This document shows positions 8,813 through 18,168 of a stretch of DNA of 64,000 nucleotides, one piece after another. A program made the position numbers and the translations under genes. How positions within the stretch are numbered: position 1 is the first letter of the stretch; each line of letters starts with the position of its first letter. The DNA is from Blattamonas nauphoetae. Lineage: Eukaryota > Preaxostyla > Oxymonadida. The stretch spans positions 62,001 through 126,000 of the forward strand of contig JARBJD010000062.1 of NCBI GenBank assembly GCA_033064195.1. Reading direction: 5' to 3'. Below the pieces are notes generated by a model, which saw only the letters and a list, made by a program, of their open reading frames with translations, did not search any database and was not told the DNA's origin.

Positions 8813-9397
8813 CTAACGGGGTATTGCCTTTGTTAGAGAAATGCCATAATTGAGAATAGTGTTGTATGCTTCATTGTAGGCAATACTCATGTCTTTTCCA
8901 CCAACGAGGATCTTGAAAATGGTTCTAAACACTGGGAGTTTATTCAGACATAAGCACTTATCAGACAGGTCATCCAATTCAATCACCACATCATTGATTC
9001 CAGTGAGAGTCGCAATCAGTGCACATAAATCACTTTGGTTTGTGATCAGTTTCTTCGAAGGTTCAATGAGGTTATTCAACAATTTCTTTTCACAAGCGAA
9101 GGCATTCTTGTAGACGAGTAATAACTGATCTTTGAATGCTGAAATGTTGGAAGTGTACTCCCTAAGTGGTATAGAACGGCTTTGAATGGGGGCTGATGGA
9201 TATGTCTCGAGTGGTGGATCATAAGCACCTCGTTCATTTTCAAGCTCCACATTTGCGCTCTGGTCATTACGATCTTCGAGTCTCGATCTTCCAGAATTGG
9301 ATCCTTTATTGTCGATGATGACATTGTTGGTGATTGATGTTGGTACTGAAGAAGAACTTGTGTGTTTCGTAAATTGACAACTTAGAATTGGTTGCAT
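8813..9397 (-). CDS. Polinton protein of unknown function (194 aa)
   Basis: The ATG at 9397 is preferred because it lies 9 nt after a class L motif (9406-9424). The first half is Ser/Asn/Pro-rich and probably disordered; the second half looks helical, with a Cys pair (C-L-C-L) near residue 147. I do not recognise the family. It sits in the run of minus-strand structural genes, so a virion role is plausible. Confidence 0.6.
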   Translation of the reverse strand: MQPILSCQFTKHTSSSSVPTSITNNVIIDNKGSNSGRSRLEDRNDQSANVELENERGAYDPPLETYPSAPIQSRSIPLREYTSNISAFKDQLLLVYKNAFACEKKLLNNLIEPSKKLITNQSDLCALIATLTGINDVVIELDDLSDKCLCLNKLPVFRTIFKILVGGKDMSIAYNEAYNTILNYGISLTKAIPR

Positions 9398-9440
9398 CAC
9401 TTTCTACAAAAATAAAAAATATATATTAATGTTTTTAATT

Positions 9441-10403
9441 TCACATTTCTGCTCGATCTATAGCTCCCATTCCAGAACTGTCCAACTGTGCAAATCGATA
9501 ATACCCAGGCATTTCAGATTGGTATTGATCGATATTATCATCTGTGACTGTTTTGAATGCTTTGGCTTTCAGTTTATTAACTTCTGTTGATATATGAGTT
9601 GAATAGCGAGTACAGTATTCCGATAAATACGTTGTATCTTGAGTGATCATTTGGAGAAACACTGGATAGATCTGATCTTTGAAGGCTTTCTTTTGTTTCA
9701 TACTGGGATTGTAGTCCTGAACATGATCATGAAGCCATTGATCCCACATCAGTGATGCAATCTGTGATTGAATTGAATTGAACACCATATTGTCTAACAC
9801 ATTCTTGCTGGGATCAGCTGGATTGCTTCGATTTGCACGAGTTATTCCCAATGTGTCTGTCATGTGTTCACCAACAGCTCTCTTCATTATTGCATATGGT
9901 TGTTGAGATCGTTTGGTCTTCATCTCTTCATAGCTGATGTCTCGATAATTGGTTGGCAAATCGTATGTTCCATTTTTGAGGAAATTCCGATGTACAGCTT
10001 TGATTCTCCTTCCATTCTCTTGATTGAATGATGTGTATGGTTTCTGTCTTCGCATGTCTGGTGTTGGATTCATTGCGTAGTATGTCTCTTTGACTGGTCT
10101 GCTGTTGTATGGAGATAGCATGGCACCATTGACTGCAATCAGATCTCCAGTATCATTATCGTAGACCATCACATCAGGAACTTGTCCATATTGTTCTACT
10201 TTCGCAGTCCAATTTCGTCCAGTTCTCGCAATATACTCACGAGCTGATGGAAGACTACACAGAGCATCATTGCGTCTGGTTTGAATATCATCGTCGGCAT
10301 AGATTCGTTTCAATGCTGCTTGAGTCTCCGGTCCGTATCTCATTCTTGGTTTCTTCGCTTGTGCTTTTCTTTGTGGTTGAACGTACACTATCTTTTGTGA
10401 CAT
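9441..10403 (-). CDS. Polinton protein of unknown function (320 aa)
   Basis: This is a basic protein rich in Arg, Tyr, Gln and Met, with a Lys/Arg-rich start, a P-Y-N-S-R-P-V-K segment and a mostly helical C-terminal half. It has no visible Cys-His-Asp protease triad, so I do not call it the adenain-like maturation protease that Polintons usually have. Its start faces that of the ATPase gene; the 61-bp gap between them holds a class L motif at 10,418-10,430 for this gene. Confidence 0.62.
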   Translation of the reverse strand: MSQKIVYVQPQRKAQAKKPRMRYGPETQAALKRIYADDDIQTRRNDALCSLPSAREYIARTGRNWTAKVEQYGQVPDVMVYDNDTGDLIAVNGAMLSPYNSRPVKETYYAMNPTPDMRRQKPYTSFNQENGRRIKAVHRNFLKNGTYDLPTNYRDISYEEMKTKRSQQPYAIMKRAVGEHMTDTLGITRANRSNPADPSKNVLDNMVFNSIQSQIASLMWDQWLHDHVQDYNPSMKQKKAFKDQIYPVFLQMITQDTTYLSEYCTRYSTHISTEVNKLKAKAFKTVTDDNIDQYQSEMPGYYRFAQLDSSGMGAIDRAEM

Positions 10404-10464
10404 TGTGTGTTTTCATTCAAAATAAAAAAACCAAAAGTATATTTTAATTAGAGTTAAATCACAA

Positions 10465-11319
10465 ATGAACAAATCGAATCAATCATTAACAGCATATGTG
10501 AATGCAAAATTGAGTGAAGCATCTAGTAGGAATGTGTCTCATGAAGTGCAATCACAGATTCATCCAGACTTGAATTTCAATCGCAATAGTGTCAATGTCC
10601 TCGTTGGGAATAGAGGAAGTGGAAAAACCTTTAATGCTCTTCGGGAAGTTGCCAAGCTCCAGAATGTTCGAGTTAGGAATGAACTGTTCCATCTCTTTGT
10701 CTTCGTGACTGATAAGAACATTGATCCTACATTCGATAAATTCAAACCAATACTGAATGTTCCTTATGTGAAAGTGAAATACGATGATGCACTTCCATTT
10801 CTGTTGGAACTCTCCGAATCGAAAGCTGCATATGAAGAGATTCTTGACAATCAATGGCAGAATAAAATCACCGATGAATGCAGAGAGAATCTCTTTGACT
10901 CACTTTACATTGATGACTTCTCAGTCAAGAATCTCCAAACGATTATCCTTCTTGATGACTGTCGTAGAATCCTTGGGGAACGTAGAACATCCAAAAATAG
11001 AATGACAATGATGGACTTGTTATTGGAGAATCGACAACCAAAATTCACATTCTTTCTGACAATGCATGAGCTCTTCAGTTTGTCAGCTGACATGAAGTCA
11101 AACATCGATTCGATGTGGATTTTTGGAGGATTCAACAAAGAACGAATCAGTAGAGTCTATCCTCAGTTGAACTCACCAATTGACATTCGACACTTCTGGA
11201 ATGTGTATCAACGAAAACAAAAGTGTGAAGCAATCATTCTTCGATACAATACCGATGGAGTTGCACTAAATGAGATCAACAAAGATGGATTAATCAGAAG
11301 GGTCAGAGAGCTCTTGTAG
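10465..11319 (+). CDS. DNA packaging ATPase (FtsK/HerA, A32-like)
   Basis: This 284-residue protein has a clear Walker A (GNRGSGKT, about residues 47-55) and a Walker B (IILLDD, about 159-165), followed by an Arg-rich stretch and a sensor-like F-F-L-T-M-H segment near 195. Size and layout match the A32-type genome-packaging ATPase of Polintons, virophages and nucleocytoplasmic viruses, which pumps DNA into the capsid. It is the only core gene on plus. A TTAAATCACAA leader precedes the ATG; the same AAATCACAA leader precedes the gene at 4373. Its last 30 bp overlap the end of the facing coiled-coil gene. Confidence 0.88.
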   Translation: MNKSNQSLTAYVNAKLSEASSRNVSHEVQSQIHPDLNFNRNSVNVLVGNRGSGKTFNALREVAKLQNVRVRNELFHLFVFVTDKNIDPTFDKFKPILNVPYVKVKYDDALPFLLELSESKAAYEEILDNQWQNKITDECRENLFDSLYIDDFSVKNLQTIILLDDCRRILGERRTSKNRMTMMDLLLENRQPKFTFFLTMHELFSLSADMKSNIDSMWIFGGFNKERISRVYPQLNSPIDIRHFWNVYQRKQKCEAIILRYNTDGVALNEINKDGLIRRVRELL

Positions 11320-11616
11320 AAGGTTCCCAATTGAGTCAGTCAGCGTTCGAATTGATTCTTCAATGTCGGATAATCTTTGGTCAATCGAGAGTGAATTAGG
11401 AGGAGTGGAAGCATCGACATATCGTTTCCTCAGTGCAATCTCACCTCTTATTTTTGTTATTCTGTATCCATCGATTTGAATCATCCTATTCAGTTTCTGA
11501 GTTGTGTACTCATTCAGTTCTTTTTTATTCTTCTCCAAGTATCTCTGAAAGTCGTGGATGTTTGTGAACTCTTTCTGTTCAGGATCAAACGGTTCTAATA
11601 TTTTCAGTGATGTCAT
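11290..11616 (-). CDS. Small coiled-coil Polinton protein (108 aa)
   Basis: It is charged and helical, with a heptad-like C-terminus (about residues 80-103, I-E-E-S-I-R-T-L-T-D-S-I-G-N-L-L), suggesting a coiled-coil dimer or trimer. It starts after a class L motif at 11,624-11,636 and its 3' end overlaps that of the ATPase by 30 bp. Function unknown; placed between packaging and integration genes. Confidence 0.6.
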   Translation of the reverse strand: MTSLKILEPFDPEQKEFTNIHDFQRYLEKNKKELNEYTTQKLNRMIQIDGYRITKIRGEIALRKRYVDASTPPNSLSIDQRLSDIEESIRTLTDSIGNLLQELSDPSD

Positions 11617-11685
11617 TTAAATGAAATAAAAATATTTGAAACATTATTGAAGTTACGCCAAATTAAAGCGAACGAAGTTCTGAGG

Positions 11686-13674
11686 TCAGAGAAGACCGAA
11701 TTCAGCAATGAACTCTGGAGTTAAGTCGTCAATTGAGTCAGCATGGAACTTGGTGTGTTGGATTGGAACGTACACTATTTTTGGGAGACATGTGAGACCA
11801 TTCAGTAGAGTTGCTACAACATTACCGTGCTTGTATTCAATGAATTTCCCCACAAATTGAAACTGTCTACGCTTCTTCTGAAAGTTGGCAACAGTCTTGT
11901 CCAGATCAAGATGAATCAACAGAATATTTCCTGGTTTGTATTTCCATAACATCTGTGATGTCTGCTGTCTTTGGATGTTCTTTAATTGCTCTTCACAACT
12001 GGAGATGTACAGTGCTTCGATTTCACGATTGTTTTGTGCCTGCTGTGGAGTGAACTTGTTCCAGTACGCTCGATGAGGAGTCATGTTGTAGTATTCCACC
12101 ATCTGATTCATCAGCGAATGATTGGCCATCTGTGTTGCATTGTCTTGGAATCCATCTCTGATTGTTCTGATCACTCGATCGACAATTCTATTGTGATTTG
12201 TGAATGGCGAACTTGTGAAATATGTGCTGACATTCAGATCCTTGAAAAACTCTGATGCTTCTCCACTTGTCCATGCAGCTTCTCCATCACCTCGAATGTT
12301 ATTCACTGTAACTCCACGATGATTAATCAGGTCATTGATTGCAGTCTTGACTTTGCTCCATGATTTATCCAGAACTGGAATGACAACCAGGTATTTAGTG
12401 TTGATGTTAATTGCGAAGAGGTATATCTGCAACACTGTTTTCGACGTTGGTGATTGAATGAAAACGAGATCAATTTCCCATGATCCGAACTTGGGAGAGA
12501 AGTATGGTCGATCACAATTCTGAGGAACCTTTCTGTCCGATGTCTTCTGTGGATCACCTGTTATTGCTTTCGACAAGAACTGCATCTTTGATCGAAATGG
12601 ATACACGATTTTTTCCGTTGTTTTAGGAATCATTGGTGGATCAATAATCCTTGCGTAACTTCCTTTTTCCCTCTGGATTTTCCTCGGATGTGCAGCACTC
12701 CATCTATGATCATATTCCTCATACCAATCCTGAAATGATCTTCCTCCGAATGGGATTTGTTTTGTGTGAGTCAGAATGAAGTCAAGATCTTCGTTCGCAA
12801 TCTTTCTGTTTATCGAGGCTCGAACGAATGTGTCTCTGTTCATTTTATTTGCATCCAGAATGTGTGATGTAATAAAGTGTTCCATCTGCTTTTGATTTTT
12901 CATTATTGAGTTCTCAGCTTTGATCTGTTCATCTTCTGAATCATTTCTCTGTTGATGATCAAACAATCCTTTCATATGTGCCAACTTATTGAGCACTTGC
13001 TGTGTCGTCGGTTCATTCTGTCTGATCTCCCTCACTGGGTGGTTGAACACGGTTGGTGTGAAGAAGGGATTTCTCTCTATTGGATCCTGCATCTGTGAAA
13101 TTGGTATAGTGTCATCATCATCTTCATCATCATCATCATCATCATCCTCATCCTCATCATCCTCTTCGAACTTCCTCTCCTTCATTGGATAGTCATATTC
13201 AAACCCCATTGATTTCAAGTTTCTCTTCAGTCCAGGAATAATTAGATATTCAGGTGGTTCTATTGCTATTGGTCTTTGCACTGGAATGGGTATTGGTCTT
13301 GCCTCTGCAGGGCTTCGAACTCTTGGTGAGAGAATTGGTGTCACTTGCTGATTGTACTTTCGATGATATTCTTTATACTTTTTGTATGCCGTTTCACATC
13401 TCCCATCACTGACACGTTTTCCCAAGAATTCAATCAGAAATTGTGAGACTACTTTTGTTCCAACTGAGAGAGTTAAATTAGGAGGTAATCCACCATTAAA
13501 CCAATCCTCAAAATATGTCTCATCGTTTGCAACATACTCTCCATTTGAATCATAGACGTCATATCCTGGTAATGTGTTGGTTCTATTGAACTTGACATTG
13601 AATATTTTGATTTGAGAGTGTTGTGTGCAATTCAGTAACCTATTCACTAAAGTATTAATCTGTCGTGTATTCAT
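11686..13674 (-). CDS. Retroviral-type integrase (rve)
   Basis: The protein is 662 residues, long for the family. The catalytic rve core lies at about residues 395-520, with the acidic residues in W-E-I-D-L-V-F and I-R-G-D-G-E-A-A-W, then the S-S-P-F-T-N-H-N-R helix region. A C-terminal beta domain (about 580-650) resembles the SH3/chromo-like DNA-binding tail of Polinton integrases. The first 190 residues are unusual, with a proline-rich stretch and a run of Asp/Glu encoded by a trinucleotide microsatellite (13,111-13,166). It would join element ends to host DNA. The class L motif at 13,680-13,690 touches the start. Confidence 0.88.
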   Translation of the reverse strand: MNTRQINTLVNRLLNCTQHSQIKIFNVKFNRTNTLPGYDVYDSNGEYVANDETYFEDWFNGGLPPNLTLSVGTKVVSQFLIEFLGKRVSDGRCETAYKKYKEYHRKYNQQVTPILSPRVRSPAEARPIPIPVQRPIAIEPPEYLIIPGLKRNLKSMGFEYDYPMKERKFEEDDEDEDDDDDDDEDDDDTIPISQMQDPIERNPFFTPTVFNHPVREIRQNEPTTQQVLNKLAHMKGLFDHQQRNDSEDEQIKAENSIMKNQKQMEHFITSHILDANKMNRDTFVRASINRKIANEDLDFILTHTKQIPFGGRSFQDWYEEYDHRWSAAHPRKIQREKGSYARIIDPPMIPKTTEKIVYPFRSKMQFLSKAITGDPQKTSDRKVPQNCDRPYFSPKFGSWEIDLVFIQSPTSKTVLQIYLFAININTKYLVVIPVLDKSWSKVKTAINDLINHRGVTVNNIRGDGEAAWTSGEASEFFKDLNVSTYFTSSPFTNHNRIVDRVIRTIRDGFQDNATQMANHSLMNQMVEYYNMTPHRAYWNKFTPQQAQNNREIEALYISSCEEQLKNIQRQQTSQMLWKYKPGNILLIHLDLDKTVANFQKKRRQFQFVGKFIEYKHGNVVATLLNGLTCLPKIVYVPIQHTKFHADSIDDLTPEFIAEFGLL
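13111..13166 (+). repeat. ATC trinucleotide microsatellite in the integrase gene
   Basis: About 56 bp of near-perfect ATC/ATCCTC units encode the Asp/Glu run near residue 180 of the integrase. Being coding and in frame, length changes would alter only the acidic linker. Confidence 0.85.
13292..13333 (-). repeat. Short sequence shared by three Polinton genes, copy in integrase gene
   Basis: The minus strand reads TTCTCTCACC, AAGA, GTTCGAAGCC, then a weaker match ending AGGCAAGAC. It is the most diverged of the three copies and lies in the proline-rich linker of the integrase, so it does not disturb a folded domain. Confidence 0.45.
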
Positions 13675-13697
13675 TTCTTCAAAAATAAAGTTTGTGT

Positions 13698-16600
13698 TTA
13701 TTCAATAAGATAATCAGTAGCTTTCAGTCCATGAATGAATGGAGGACACGATTCATTTTCAAGTACAATTGCCTTCAGATGGATTCCACTGAGACTGAGT
13801 TTCTGTTGTTGTATTTTCGCTATCTCAAATCCATTAGTGTCCTCTTCGCTCACGACTCTTCTTGTCTGGAACGCATCATACTGATGCTTGAACCGTTTTA
13901 CGGTGAAGTTCAAGGTGGTAGTCACAGTTTGCTCTCCATTAAGGCACTTCACATAGTCATCACTTGTGATATTTGTTTTCTTTAGAGACACTCCTTTGAT
14001 TTTGCATTTCTCATCGAGAGAGTAACACTTGGGTGCAAGACAGATCATCTGTTCACCTTCCTTTTCAATTGCTAGTCCCAACAGCTTCTTCTCATCATCG
14101 ACACCCTTTTCAGGATTGGGAAACCATTCATATTTGTGAACATCATAGAATTCTTTGTCAGCAATCACGTGTTCAAATTGTTGATGAATACCAGCATTCG
14201 GATCTCCACTAATTGCCCAGTACGCAGAGTCAGTGTCACCCTCACAGAAATGAATCTTATTCATGTCTAGACACTTGTACATGAAATTGTAGATGAAATT
14301 CAGATACCAGAACTTGGCATTATCGAGTGTGAATACTGCTTCTTGCAGACATGTCTTGCATGATGCTTTCTCTCGATCTTCGATCACAATGTAGTTGTCC
14401 TCATTGATTTCTCTTGTCGCTACAAATCCTTTCATCATCTGTTTCAAGTATGTTCTCTTCTCATTGCAGATTGTGATTGAGTTGTATTTCTCAGTGTTCA
14501 TTCCATCATATCCGTAACTCCCATTCAAGTTGGTCTTACAGAACTGTTCTTTTCCTTTGTTTCCAACCTTCATTGCTTCTATTCGATCATTCATGAATGA
14601 TGTCACAAATGGTTCAAATCCTGCATGTCTCGAGAACACTATCACACTCTTAATGTCATCAATAATGAAGTGGCAATAGTCGATGAGGAACCACAGATAG
14701 TATGTCGAAAAGAACATATACTGATCGTGAGTGCTCAAGAGTTGAGTCAGCTTCCGTTGTTTGTCATCAGTCTTCAATCCATGTTTCTTCATCAGTGAAT
14801 ATGTCTTCTCTCCAATGTTTTCTTCTGTCGTATTGATAATGATGTTTCTGAAGATTGGTGGGAAGTTAATGAAATCATTAATATATTTCTCATTGATGTG
14901 TCCTTTCAGTTCTGCAACGAATAGTGTCTTCTGATTCTTGTCTTCGATAATCTTGCGACATTCTTTATCTCCTGTTGCTGTCTTGCTAGAGGCTTCGAAC
15001 CCTCCCGAGGTGAGAGTGTACAGACATCGTCCTGGCATGAACATTCTGTGTTTAGTGTACGGATTGTTCTTGTTCTTGATTGATGAAAAAGCACTTGGAT
15101 AAAGTGAATTAAAGTCAACACCACAGACGTGAGTCATTTTGTGTTCTGTGTCCTTGGAGAGAACTTTTCCATCTTCATATGTGAAGTGATTGATTGGAGT
15201 CACGTCTTTGATGTTCTGTCTGTGCTGAACATTCGACAATCCACCAGTCACTGCTGCTCTCAGTTTATGGTAGGTCTGCTCATGTGTCAGAGTCATCGGT
15301 AGTGATTTCCAGATGCAATACTTCTTCAATTGAATTCTCAATCTTGTGAGATGCTCATCTTTGTCTGACTTGTATGTGTTGCAGTAATCACAACAGATCT
15401 TCACGTTCTCTTTTGAATGTCCTTTCGAATTGTCAATTCTATCCAGTGTTGGTCGAACTGCTTGTGAGAAGTGACACTTGCAGATGTAGCACACTCTCTT
15501 GCATTGCTGAACAAACCAATCATAGTCTGATTCAGTGACGTTTTTGTCAGTACTGCGATGAGCTTTCTGGTCTTGATAAATGTACGATGCAACCTTGTAC
15601 TTCCAGTATTGTTTCGTGATTTTTATGTCACCAGATTGATCCACTCCATTGAAATCATCGTCGATATCGAAATCTTTGTAGGCACATGCATACTTGATTG
15701 CTGAAGCATTTGCTGACAGTGAGAGATTATGCAACATATCCACTTTGTATTGGAAGTTCAGAGCAATCAGATTGTCCAGTGGTGCAATCATACATTCAAC
15801 GTCTCTGATGTTGTAGAATTTTAGATAGTCCCATCTGTTCTTGAATCCTTGCTTGTTCCAATCATCAAGATATAATTGGTATTCAGTATCGGACATTTCA
15901 CTGTTGTTCAGACTGGAATAGAATTCATATTTGGAGAATGGTTCTTGTTTGCTCAGTACTGTGTCGTAGTCTGATGAGTCGAAGGATTCGTAAGCAAAGA
16001 ATGATTTCTGAAGTGTAGTGTTTCCACCAAAAGCCTTTACTGCATTATCCAATGTCATTGGTCCTGTGTACGACATCATGTCTATGAATCGAAGTACCTG
16101 TTGTGTTTTCTCGTGTCTGATCAGGACTTGTTTGTACTTTGTTGTTGATCCAAGGAAGCTCACCACTTTCCAATCCTTGTCAACGAGATCACGGAAGATG
16201 AGGTTGATGTCGAATCTGGAGCTGTTGAATCCAATCACACTGACTTCATTTTGTGAGGGAATCTCTGGGTCTTCATAGTAGTTGTCTACTCGAACTGTCT
16301 CAGCGTATTTGAAGAGTTCTCTGATCCATTGCTTCACGAAGTCCTTTCCATCTCGAAGATCATAATAGATTGACTTCACACCTGATTTTGTCTTAATTGA
16401 TGATGCAACGGAGAGAGGCTTCAGATGAGAAATCAACTGAGTATTGTCATCAGAGAATAGATTGTCAAGAATGAGATCTTCCATCGTTTCGAAATCGTAA
16501 GTGATGTAGTATTGTGTTGGTTTGAATTCGTCTTGTCTTTTGTGTGCCATCAGAAACTCAAATGTTCTATTGTTCAGAATGTGTGGAACATAAGGTCTTG

Positions 16601-18125
16601 GTGTTTTGTCTAGAGTGATCTTCTTCACATGTTTTCCATCAAGTTCTTTGCACTCTTTGAGATGCTTCTCGTAGTATGTCTTGAAGTGAGAATCCTTGAC
16701 TTGGAATCCTCTTGACTGACAATACGGACAGAGTTTATATCCAGTGATTTTCTCAGGATCAACAATGAACATTACATGAACGAGAGTTGCAGTGAGTGGA
16801 ATCATCAGAAGTGGGAGAACACGAGCATCATCATTTTCGTTGACATACGATTGACTTAGGAAATAGCGCTTCTTGTCTTCGTCAAATTCATAAATGTGAA
16901 CTGTGATGTTGTGTCTAATCATTTCTTTCTCCAAATCACAAGCAATATCAAATCCAGGATAATTGCGCAAGTGTTCAGGAAGTTGATGTGGCTTCAAGTG
17001 GGTCAGATTCTTCGATTCTGCGAACAATCTTTTTGCTTCAACGTTTCTCATATTAATTGATATCTTCTTCCCTGGAACCTCAGGAAGTGTGAGGAACGAC
17101 AATGATTGAAAGAAGCAGATGTTGAACTCAGAATCGATGTACCGAACGTTTCTCGTTTTGATGTGTTCGGTGAGAATTGCATTTGCTTTTCCTGCAACTG
17201 GGAATCGATAGACTGCAACTAGAATTGAGTGGAACGCGATGTACATTGTCTTCGTATCCATTAGTGTTCTCTCCTGTGATTCTTTGATCAGATTGATTGC
17301 ATATTTTGAATACTCATTAATATCTCCAGTACTTCGGATCACCGTTGGGAAACTCTTTGACGTGTTCTCCAATTCTGGTCTGAAGTCATTGTAAGTTGTC
17401 TCATCTTTGTCTTTTCTCTCGATGATCTTTCCAAAGTCAATACTAATCTTGAATGGATGGTCTTTCTCTTTGTCGAACACTGCTTTGATGAATGTTGTGA
17501 TTTCTTCAACGTTCTTCAGATGATTGTGGAAGTACAACTGATACGGTTTTCCATTATCTTCAACCTTCTCAACCTCATTCTTTTTGAACTTCCTTCGTGC
17601 ATTCATGAGACATTCATTGAATGCTGCTTTGTCACGTGGTTCAGCGAGTAATATGCATTCTTCAAATCCATCAAATGTCTGCACTTCTCTCTTTTCCATT
17701 TGTTCATTTTTCTTCTGAATGACTAACAGATTCTTCATCCAATGATCCATCAGTTTCTCTTCAATTGATTTCAGCTTCCACGTCATTCTGAACACTTGCT
17801 TCTTCAGTTCATCTTTGTTCACTCTTGGATTTGCTCTCATGTTTTCAACAATCATTCGGTGAGCGAGTCGATCTTCTGACGCCATCTGTTGTCGAAGTTT
17901 AACTTGTTCAATAAAATCTGGAATGAGATTGAGATCGAGATTCTTTGTTGGATGTGGAAACTCGAGATCTGTGTGTTGAAGCATATTCAGAAGAAATGAA
18001 CGATGATGTTGATAATTTTTGCTGTCTGGAATATATGTTCGACCATCACTAAATTGAAATTGTGTATTCGGAAAGAGGTCTCGAATTTCTTGAATTCTAT
18101 TTTTGATTGGTTTTAGCAGTGTCAT
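13698..18125 (-). CDS. polB: Protein-primed DNA polymerase B with HNH-like insert
   Basis: This 1475-residue polymerase shows the 3'-5' exonuclease motifs (Y-D-F-E-T near 541, F-N-S-S-R-F-D near 630, Y-N-I-R-D near 770) and polymerase motifs A (D-F-N-S-L-Y-P-S near 1005), B (K-T-N-L-N-G-S-Y-G near 1200) and C (G-D-T-D-S near 1295). This is the protein-primed type used by Polintons to copy linear genomes from a terminal protein. Between exonuclease and motif A, at about 875-925, lies an HNH-like zinc module: C-x2-C, L-D-R-I-D-N-S-x-G-H-S, then C-x2-C-N. Near 470-500 a C-P-Y-C...H...H-L-K-E-C zinc ribbon is seen. The start follows a doubled class L motif at 18,131-18,160. Whether the HNH part cuts DNA is unknown. 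Confidence 0.92.
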   Translation of the reverse strand: MTLLKPIKNRIQEIRDLFPNTQFQFSDGRTYIPDSKNYQHHRSFLLNMLQHTDLEFPHPTKNLDLNLIPDFIEQVKLRQQMASEDRLAHRMIVENMRANPRVNKDELKKQVFRMTWKLKSIEEKLMDHWMKNLLVIQKKNEQMEKREVQTFDGFEECILLAEPRDKAAFNECLMNARRKFKKNEVEKVEDNGKPYQLYFHNHLKNVEEITTFIKAVFDKEKDHPFKISIDFGKIIERKDKDETTYNDFRPELENTSKSFPTVIRSTGDINEYSKYAINLIKESQERTLMDTKTMYIAFHSILVAVYRFPVAGKANAILTEHIKTRNVRYIDSEFNICFFQSLSFLTLPEVPGKKISINMRNVEAKRLFAESKNLTHLKPHQLPEHLRNYPGFDIACDLEKEMIRHNITVHIYEFDEDKKRYFLSQSYVNENDDARVLPLLMIPLTATLVHVMFIVDPEKITGYKLCPYCQSRGFQVKDSHFKTYYEKHLKECKELDGKHVKKITLDKTPRPYVPHILNNRTFEFLMAHKRQDEFKPTQYYITYDFETMEDLILDNLFSDDNTQLISHLKPLSVASSIKTKSGVKSIYYDLRDGKDFVKQWIRELFKYAETVRVDNYYEDPEIPSQNEVSVIGFNSSRFDINLIFRDLVDKDWKVVSFLGSTTKYKQVLIRHEKTQQVLRFIDMMSYTGPMTLDNAVKAFGGNTTLQKSFFAYESFDSSDYDTVLSKQEPFSKYEFYSSLNNSEMSDTEYQLYLDDWNKQGFKNRWDYLKFYNIRDVECMIAPLDNLIALNFQYKVDMLHNLSLSANASAIKYACAYKDFDIDDDFNGVDQSGDIKITKQYWKYKVASYIYQDQKAHRSTDKNVTESDYDWFVQQCKRVCYICKCHFSQAVRPTLDRIDNSKGHSKENVKICCDYCNTYKSDKDEHLTRLRIQLKKYCIWKSLPMTLTHEQTYHKLRAAVTGGLSNVQHRQNIKDVTPINHFTYEDGKVLSKDTEHKMTHVCGVDFNSLYPSAFSSIKNKNNPYTKHRMFMPGRCLYTLTSGGFEASSKTATGDKECRKIIEDKNQKTLFVAELKGHINEKYINDFINFPPIFRNIIINTTEENIGEKTYSLMKKHGLKTDDKQRKLTQLLSTHDQYMFFSTYYLWFLIDYCHFIIDDIKSVIVFSRHAGFEPFVTSFMNDRIEAMKVGNKGKEQFCKTNLNGSYGYDGMNTEKYNSITICNEKRTYLKQMMKGFVATREINEDNYIVIEDREKASCKTCLQEAVFTLDNAKFWYLNFIYNFMYKCLDMNKIHFCEGDTDSAYWAISGDPNAGIHQQFEHVIADKEFYDVHKYEWFPNPEKGVDDEKKLLGLAIEKEGEQMICLAPKCYSLDEKCKIKGVSLKKTNITSDDYVKCLNGEQTVTTTLNFTVKRFKHQYDAFQTRRVVSEEDTNGFEIAKIQQQKLSLSGIHLKAIVLENESCPPFIHGLKATDYLIE
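14971..15016 (-). repeat. Short sequence shared by three Polinton genes, copy in polymerase gene
   Basis: The minus strand reads ACTCTCACC, TCGGGAGG, GTTCGAAGCCTCT, AGCAAGACAGCAACAGG. Aligned with the capsid-gene copy, roughly 38 of 44 bases agree with one short gap, but the codon frame over the core differs. It falls about 30 residues after polymerase motif A. Confidence 0.6.
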
Positions 18126-18130
18126 TTACT

Positions 18131-18160
18131 ACAAAATAAAAAATCCGAAAATAAAAAAAG
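18131..18160 (-). promoter_or_regulatory. Doubled class L motif between polymerase and repeat gene
   Basis: Two AAAATAAAAA-type strings (minus-strand TTTTTATTTT) lie in the 43-bp gap before the polymerase ATG at 18,125. It is the only doubled copy noticed; it could mark stronger or two-phase expression, or also serve the 3' end of the upstream repeat gene. Confidence 0.45.
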
Positions 18161-18168
18161 TTGAGCGT

